The position numbers and the translations under genes are program-made. This document shows positions 57,924-64,000 of a stretch of 64,000 bases of DNA, in pieces. Source of the stretch: Lycium barbarum (lineage: Eukaryota; Streptophyta; Magnoliopsida; Solanales; Solanaceae); assembly GCF_019175385.1 (NCBI RefSeq), contig NC_083345.1, forward strand, positions 43,422,098 through 43,486,097, given 5' to 3'. The notes under the pieces are model-generated. The model was not told the DNA's origin. It did no database searches and was given only the letters and a program-made list of their open reading frames with translations. Each line of letters begins with the position of its first letter. Positions within the stretch are counted from its first letter, which is position 1.

Positions 57924-59064
57924 CTAGTTTTTGCAAACGTGCAATTGCACGTTATTCCCGAACAAAAAAGAATAATTGGCAATCCCTAGTGTAAGTAAAA
58001 AAGAAATAGACAGAAATTGTAGATGGAACTTAATTTTCTTCCAACATAGTTGATCAACTTTTCAATTTTAAAATTTATGTTTATAATTCTAAAATTGAAG
58101 TGTTGCCTTGATTAAAGTTTGGATCTTACTATCAAGTACCTTAAATATAATTAGCTCCAAAGCGGCAGCTCTAATGATAGTGCCAATAGCTAAAGGAGAT
58201 TCCTAAAAAAGAAACCATGCGGAGGCTTTTGTAAATATACTTAAAAGGTTAGCATGATCAAAGGAAGAATTTAATGGATACATAATACGCAATAACCACA
58301 CAACATACTTTCATCTACTAATCATCAAAACTCCATATCTTAATTATCTGAAACTGTTAAGTTTTGTGATTATGTAGGAGAATCTTATTTCTTGTTGTCC
58401 TATGTACTCAAACAATAGATTTGTGTTGGTGGTGCACCCTAGAGTGTCCAAAAATTCAACGTATAGTGTTTTTCATTACTAGTATATTTTTTTGTGTCAT
58501 AAGTTTGATAATCTACATTTCGGTAAAAGAACACAAAAAAAAAAATCGTTACATGGCAATAATCGGAATGAATAGCTAGAATAATTTACATCATTCAAAA
58601 CTAAAAGTCGTTGCACGAAATTAAAAAAATTATTTAAAAAAAAAAAAGAGAAATCGAACCTGCACTAAGCCGACGATGAATTTGGGCAGCCGTGGATAGT
58701 TGGAGTTCGTTGAAGAGTAGTATGGGGAAATAAGTGGGAGACAATATGTAATCCTTCTTTTGAATTCATACTATTAGTATACTATGATCAAGTAATACAG
58801 TACGTCTCAAACTCCAATATGTACAAATTTATTATTGATTAGCCATTACTTCTTGAATTGAGAATCCTTTAGCAAAATTTTAAAGCTCCCTAATACATAT
58901 CAAAATCAAAATTTTGGACGTTGACTTCAAATCCCAATAAGGTCTTTAATATGGCAATTTTATCCAATGTAGAATTGTTTATTTAAGGGTATAAAAGTCA
59001 TTTAATATTTGAAGAATATTTTGGTCAACCAACATTTTTATTCATGCTTTTAAAATAGTATAGA
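57924..59064 (-). mobile_element. Non-autonomous Helitron
   Basis: On the minus strand: A|TCTATACTATTTTAAAAGCA at the right end (59064), and at the left end the perfect palindrome AACGTGCAATTGCACGTT (57935-57952) followed by TGCAAAAACTAG and T. All Helitron marks are present: 5' TC, 3' CTAG, hairpin about 10 bases from the end, insertion between A and T, no duplication. The ends match those of the element at 21938-23500. 1141 bp; no coding content. Confidence 0.75.
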
Positions 59065-60103
59065 TAGATAGATAAAAGTACATTTTTTTTATAGAAACAA
59101 ATGCTTTAAAGCTAAAATAGGGTTTTGCACCTTTATTTTAATCGAAATCCGTCGCTCGATAATATGACAATTAATTGATAGATTAAAAAGAAATATTTTT
59201 AATTTTCAAATATTTTTTAAAAGTCAGTTCGTAAACTTAATGAGATTTATGACCGTGCAGAAGTTCATTAGTGAGCATAAATAATTTAGGACATCTTAAC
59301 TAATCTAATCAGTAGTCAACTTGAATTATTAACAAAACGGCTTGCTTATCTCCTAATTAAAGGATTTGTGTAGAAAAGGTAACTTAAGACAGTTAATCCG
59401 ATCAAACATTTCTCTATCTTATAGGTAATGACATTGAACATCTAACTAATCGTTAAAATAATCAACTGGTTTCGCTAACTGTTCGACTGTCTTTAACCAT
59501 TAAATAATAAAGCAAAATGAAAACTTGAAAACGGCAATTAGTATTGACCAAGTGTATCTGTCTCTTTTTGCTTGATTGAAACGTATTAATATTAGTCGAG
59601 TTAGGACAGTAACTCACAAACTTTTTTCGTCCGCAGATACTTCAAAAATAAAAAAAGATCTTGGATACAATTTTAAGTTGCATTATTTCTAAAAATAAAT
59701 AAACTAATGAAGTCAATTAAAGGCCGTTGTACAAGGGTAAAAGGGCAAAACTACAAATGTACTATGTGCATCCTGCTTTGAACTAAAGCCAGCTTAGTGA
59801 CTCTTCCATAATATTTGACTTTATAGTTCATACTTGACATGTATAACAACTCTAGGTACTTTCTAGAGTGAAACGAAAAATTATCAATTAGTTAATTTTA
59901 GTAACGAAATACGATTTACTTTTAAAGGCATACTTGGTTCTGTTGGAGTATTTACGTTATTTAATCAGCTTTTTTTGTTAAATCAATTTCAAAATAAAAA
60001 CTGGTTATTTGATTGTTGTATGAAAATGTTCCCTTTCTCTACTAATAGGAGTACTACATTAATACATCAGATAAATTTATAGTTTTGAAGTGATTATTAG
60101 ATG
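59065..60103. other. AT-rich intergenic DNA without recognised features
   Basis: No gene, repeat family or RNA could be recognised. Frames are short and closed. Confidence 0.4.
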
Positions 60104-60365
60104 CTCCCTCCATTCCATAATAAGTGATTTTTTAGGCTTTTCAATTTTTTTCAAAATAAGTGGTGCTTTAGAATTTCAAGAATACTTTTGACAGATTCTT
60201 CCAAAATTGACCTTATTTAAAGAATCAAGATTCATTAACCACCTTTTCTTTTCCAAGAATACTTAGGGGTAAGTTAGTAAAAACACTCCTAATTTTTTAG
60301 GAGCGAACAATTTTTTAAGGGGTTTGCATGAGCTAAAAGAACCACTTATTATGGAACGGAGGGAG
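60104..60365. mobile_element. Stowaway-like MITE
   Basis: CTCCCTCCATTCCATAATAA on the left and the complement ...TTATTATGGAACGGAGGGAG on the right form about 24-bp inverted ends. TA follows on the right; the left flank is TG, so one copy of the TA duplication has mutated. 262 bp, non-coding. A different subfamily from the MITE at 34048. Confidence 0.87.
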
Positions 60366-60426
60366 TACTTCGTAGTATTTTTTTTTATTATTATTTTTGT
60401 ATTCTAAAAGAATCTTCTAAGTATTC

Positions 60427-63344
60427 TGTCAAGACCCAATTCACAGATCATGATGGCACCTACACTATCCCCCGATAGGCGGACCATCCTCAAATCATGT
60501 ACTCATTTAAAAGCAAGTGCAGAATTTGAATACCTTGAAAGCACTAGCTAACAGTTATAGTACGTAAACACATGCGGAAGAATAACTTTAACCATAAAGA
60601 TTCTCAAAACTTGGTCTTAACTTGTACAAGAGCTTCTATAAGAAAATACATAATCTAATCCTTCTTAAGTACAAGTCTTAAGATACTAAATAAGATACAA
60701 TATCAGCCACAAGGTCTTGAACAGGAACCCGGATCAAACTCTACACTCAACAAAAAGTGCAGCAAGCGTAGTATAAGTACACAACGTGCCCCCGTAGGCA
60801 TCATCAGCCGACAACGATTAGATAACGCATACAAATGGAAAGAAATCAATAAGTAAAACAGATAAGCATTCAAGTACAGTCACAAATAATTTTCTCAGAT
60901 AAAAAGTCCACAGTAGTAATAATCACAATACATCCCAATATCCTCCGGTCATAGCCTAGGTGAAAGATTCACTAGTCCACAAGCCCGCCAAGTTTCTAGG
61001 TAATCACTTAACAAACAGGAAACAACTCAAGTAAATCACCAACAAAGAACTCGAAGAGATAATATGCTATGCAATGATATGAAGTACAATACAAATGGGA
61101 TGCAATGCCATGCAAGTGCTATGTAATGTGCCCCAGACCTCCTCTCCAAACCGTACACATATGCTAAAGACAGTGTCTCATATCCATGACCCATGGGGAC
61201 CCGCAAAGTCCATGTACCACTCTCACTCCGGAATATACCTCGGATCACGAGCACTCTCTTCCACTCCGGTAACAACCTCGGATCACGGGCACTCTCTCGC
61301 TCCGAAAATGACCTTGGATCACGAGCATTCACTCTCTTTTACGCTCTCTAACAAAGACTTCGATGACTCCACTCTCTCACTTATCATCATTTCAGTGTCA
61401 CAATTATATCAAGTCATATATGTAATATGGTATGCATGCCATGCATGAAATCAACCACAACACCACCACATATCATGGGATCAACAGTTACTTACCATGA
61501 AATTCACATCACAACTCAATTCATTTACATTATTCTTCCTTTCTAGATGATAAGTGAGATATCAAAAGACAGAGATGAATAAAGTCAATTCACATGTATG
61601 TCAGACCACATATGAAATATGAGAAGTATGTCATGCATGGGATCAAATCAACAACGTCGCGATTCTTAGAATCAGAAAACATATGCCAAGCCAGGAAAGC
61701 AGTCTAACAATATATCACCAATCAGGGAACCAAGGGATACAAATCATGAATGTCGGAAACAACTCAAGTCACTAATACATGGTTCATTTCTTTTTATGAG
61801 ATATGTGAGACACCAGACAACTTAACAAGATCAACCAATAATCATAAGGTAACAACAAACATGGCGACAAGCCCACATAACAGCTGACGATACCAACCTA
61901 ATTGGAATTCACCTCCACATCATACCCGAATTCTTATCATGCTTTTCCTGTCAATAAACACCATCTACATACGTGTCCCTAATCGGAGTCTAAACATAAG
62001 TCGTAACCTACCTCAGTGCCAAGCAGGTGCTATGAACTAATTCACTTGCGCCTTTCCTTTCCGCATCGCCTCAGAACTATCAAATTCTATCAAGTTAGTA
62101 CTCTACGTTAGTAAATGAGTCTAAGGACACCCATATTTCCATACTTCTAAAACGACTCAAAATTGACCTTATAAAAGTAACCTGAGCCCACAAGGGCAAA
62201 ATTGAAAATTTATTGGAAAATTAGTTTACCCAAAGTCTCAATCACCACCCTAAGTTTCCTGCAAATATAATCCCAAATGAGCATCAATTTATCGAAACCC
62301 ACAATTTTGGAGAGAACCCATAAACTCATCCATTGAAAATACGCTTGAAATGAAATTTTGAGCTTAGAAATAATTTATCCAAGCTTAATCAGCTAAAAAC
62401 TAGAAAATCCTTCCAAATCTATCCATGATTAGTTATGAAAAAACATTTTCTACCCTAGGGTTTATAAGTCAAAAAAACCCTCTTTCAAAAGAAGTTTCTC
62501 ATCAAGAAAAACCCTTAATAATCCAATAAGAAATCACAAAACAGGGATAGGAAGCTTATCTCAATGAGCTACCTTAAAAAACCCTCCAATTTCCCCTTCT
62601 AACAAGTTGCTAGGTCCAAGAATGTATTTGGGGGATGGGGTTCGAAGTTGGAAAAGATAGGATTAAAAATAACTTTTTGAAACACGCATGTAAGGTCGCA
62701 CTTCTGCAAATGCAGTCCCACGCCTGGTGAAAACACATCGCAGGTGTGGAACCTTCCTCACCTCACACGATCTCTCACTGGCAGGCCAAGCCTCACAGAA
62801 GTGGGGCCCCACATATCCGCAGAAGCGACACACCAGAAACCAGCAAAAATATGGTTTTTCACCAATTTCACCCTAAAACACGAAACGCATCCGAGACCTC
62901 CCGTATACAAACCGAACATGCACCCCACTCTAAAAACATGCTACGAACTCACCCGGGCCCTCAAAATTCCCAAAAGAGGTCATCTTGACCCGGTCAACCC
63001 CCAAACGCCCAAACAAGCTTTCCAACCAATGGAGCAAATACCCCCGAGTGCCTCGAGAATTGAACCAACAACTCTACCAAGTTATAATCGACCTTCTGGA
63101 CCTAATGGAACCGACAGAAACCTCAAAAAGACTCATTTTCCCAAAATTCAACTATAGGTCAACACTTTTTTACTTATTCAACTTAAAAGCTTCCAAATTC
63201 CTCAAAATCAACCAAGAATCACCCGACCACCTTGGGAACCATTCCACCTATCTCCGCAAGTAGAATACGCTCTAACGAAGCTAGGGGAAGGATCAACAGG
63301 GGTAAAAGGGTAAAATACCTAAAAAGACCAAATGGGTTGTTACA
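60427..63344 (-). mobile_element. Solo LTR (reverse), TSD TATTC
   Basis: Starts TGTCAAGACCCAATTCACAG and ends ...CCAAATGGGTTGTTACA. A perfect duplication TATTC flanks it (60422-60426, 63345-63349). Layout and short end words (complement TGTAACAACCCATTTGG) show a gypsy LTR related to, but distinct from, the one at 8726-11926. Internal repeats include CTCGGATCACGAGCACTCTC-type units (61249-61345). Length 2918 bp, no internal region. The open frames inside, up to 137 codons, are unlike any known family and I do not treat them as genes. Confidence 0.92.
61245..61345. repeat. Tandem units in solo LTR
   Basis: Three or more units of about 33-38 bp with CTCGGATCACGAGCACTCTC, CTCGGATCACGGGCACTCTC and TTGGATCACGAGCATTCACT, separated by CACTCCGGTAAC-like spacers. 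Confidence 0.75.
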
Positions 63345-63402
63345 TATTCAAACTTAAATTTTAAGGCTTTGGGCGGAGTTATCCAATGCACTCATTAACT
63401 CA

Positions 63403-64000
63403 CACTACAAAAAAAAAAAAACTTTTTTAAGGAAGTTTGTTCCTTAATTTTGCGGTGGTTTAAACTGCCGCAGAATAAATATATCGATGGTTTAGAATTG
63501 TCGCCTGATAAGCTATCGTAAAACTCTTTCTCTGCGGTCTAGACGAACCACCGGAATAACCGCTGAAAATTATTATACAGCGGCAGTTCAGTTTTGTTTA
63601 GTGGCAGTTTGCAACTGACGTAGAATTTCTTAAAGCTCTGACCAAGATTCCTCTCTACCGGCGGTTTGCTTCATTTACAACGATTTTACCCCCATCTAAT
63701 AGCACTTGTTTAGCGGCAATTTAGGTTCATTTTACAACGGTTTAATCCTTAAAATTATAATACAATAGCGGCGGTTTGTATATCTATTTGTGACAGTTTA
63801 ACCCATTTTTTTTAAGAGTTTGCCTGCTACTTTTACATGTTACTACCTATAACAACATAGCAATTACATAGCAAGATAACTTTTCAAAGTATTCAATCAG
63901 CTCACACATTTAGATAAAATATACATTCAAACTACTTTAACAACATTTGCATTAGATAATAGGCTATTTTGCAAACAATAGCTCATTTCAATTACAACAG
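63403..64000 (+). mobile_element. Left end of a CACTA (En/Spm-type) transposon
   Basis: CACTACAAAAAAAAAAAAAC at 63403 is the CACTA terminal motif; the three bases before it (TCA) are the candidate 3-bp duplication. The following ~380 bp contain many copies, in both orientations, of a subterminal motif such as TGCGGTGGTTTAAACTGCCG, CAGCGGCAGTT, AGTGGCAGTTTGCAACT, GGCGGTTTG and GCGGCGGTTTG. Such motifs are the transposase-binding sites of CACTA elements. The right end and any transposase gene lie beyond the window. Confidence 0.8.

Noticed and set aside
62744..63157. 137-codon open frame in the solo LTR
   Set aside because: Lies wholly within an LTR, overlaps other open frames on the same strand, and shows no domain; GC-richer LTR ends produce such frames by chance.
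1..64000. CRISPR arrays, operons, phage or bacterial defence genes
   Set aside because: Looked for and not found; tandem repeats here have no uniform spacers, and the window is clearly plant nuclear DNA.

Overview
This is nuclear DNA of a flowering plant, most likely a member of the Solanaceae (a Nicotiana-, Lycium- or Solanum-like genome). The reasoning: intron-containing genes are sparse, intergenic DNA is AT-rich, and nearly everything is transposon-derived. Two SINEs carry the sequence ending in GTTGTTG repeats that is typical of the Solanaceae TS family, and the Ty3/gypsy chromovirus LTRs and MITEs look like those common in that family. There is no bacterial-type gene organisation. Most open frames are chance frames. 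The genuine protein signals are a decayed Ty3/gypsy gag-pol, a LINE ORF1, a short-chain dehydrogenase/reductase (SDR) pseudogene and a few putative exons of one minus-strand gene.

Layout. 1-2690: probable end of a long Tat/Ogre-type LTR with its primer-binding site. 2772-13782: stacked gypsy remnants (leader, 3' internal DNA, LTR, pol 3' end, 3' LTR). The last LTR is interrupted by a 3.2 kb reverse solo LTR with a perfect target-site duplication (TSD), which itself holds plastid DNA with trnR-ACG. 13783-15545: LINE ORF1 remnant (minus). 16092-17243: SDR pseudogene. 18058-18910 and 25025-25919: two copies, in opposite orientation, of a GC-ended inverted-repeat element. 19080-21403: foldback Mutator-like element with 9-bp TSD. 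21938-29002: Helitrons, one probably carrying a promoter-like segment and a ~103-bp tandem array. 29003-34720: low-repeat stretch with a putative minus-strand gene and a short organellar LSU rRNA fragment. 34048-38260: MITEs, SINE and hAT insertions.

38630-56869 is a nest: a Helitron (38630-56869) contains a solo LTR (39069-56050, TSD GGGGA). That LTR contains a complete Ty3/gypsy chromovirus (39323-54232). Each LTR of the chromovirus was hit by a further solo LTR (41702-43097, TSD TTTAC; 50037-52419, TSD G/ACTTC). 57924-59064 is a minus-strand Helitron, 60104-60365 a Stowaway MITE, 60427-63344 a further solo LTR (TSD TATTC). From 63403 a CACTA transposon begins and runs out of the window.

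The window is therefore a record of successive insertion, LTR-LTR recombination (five solo LTRs against one complete element) and decay. Many stop codons in the chromovirus look like C-to-T changes, as expected from deamination of methylated cytosine. All calls come from reading the sequence. No alignment or database search was run, so family names rest on recognised motifs and exact boundaries on the termini and duplications described.
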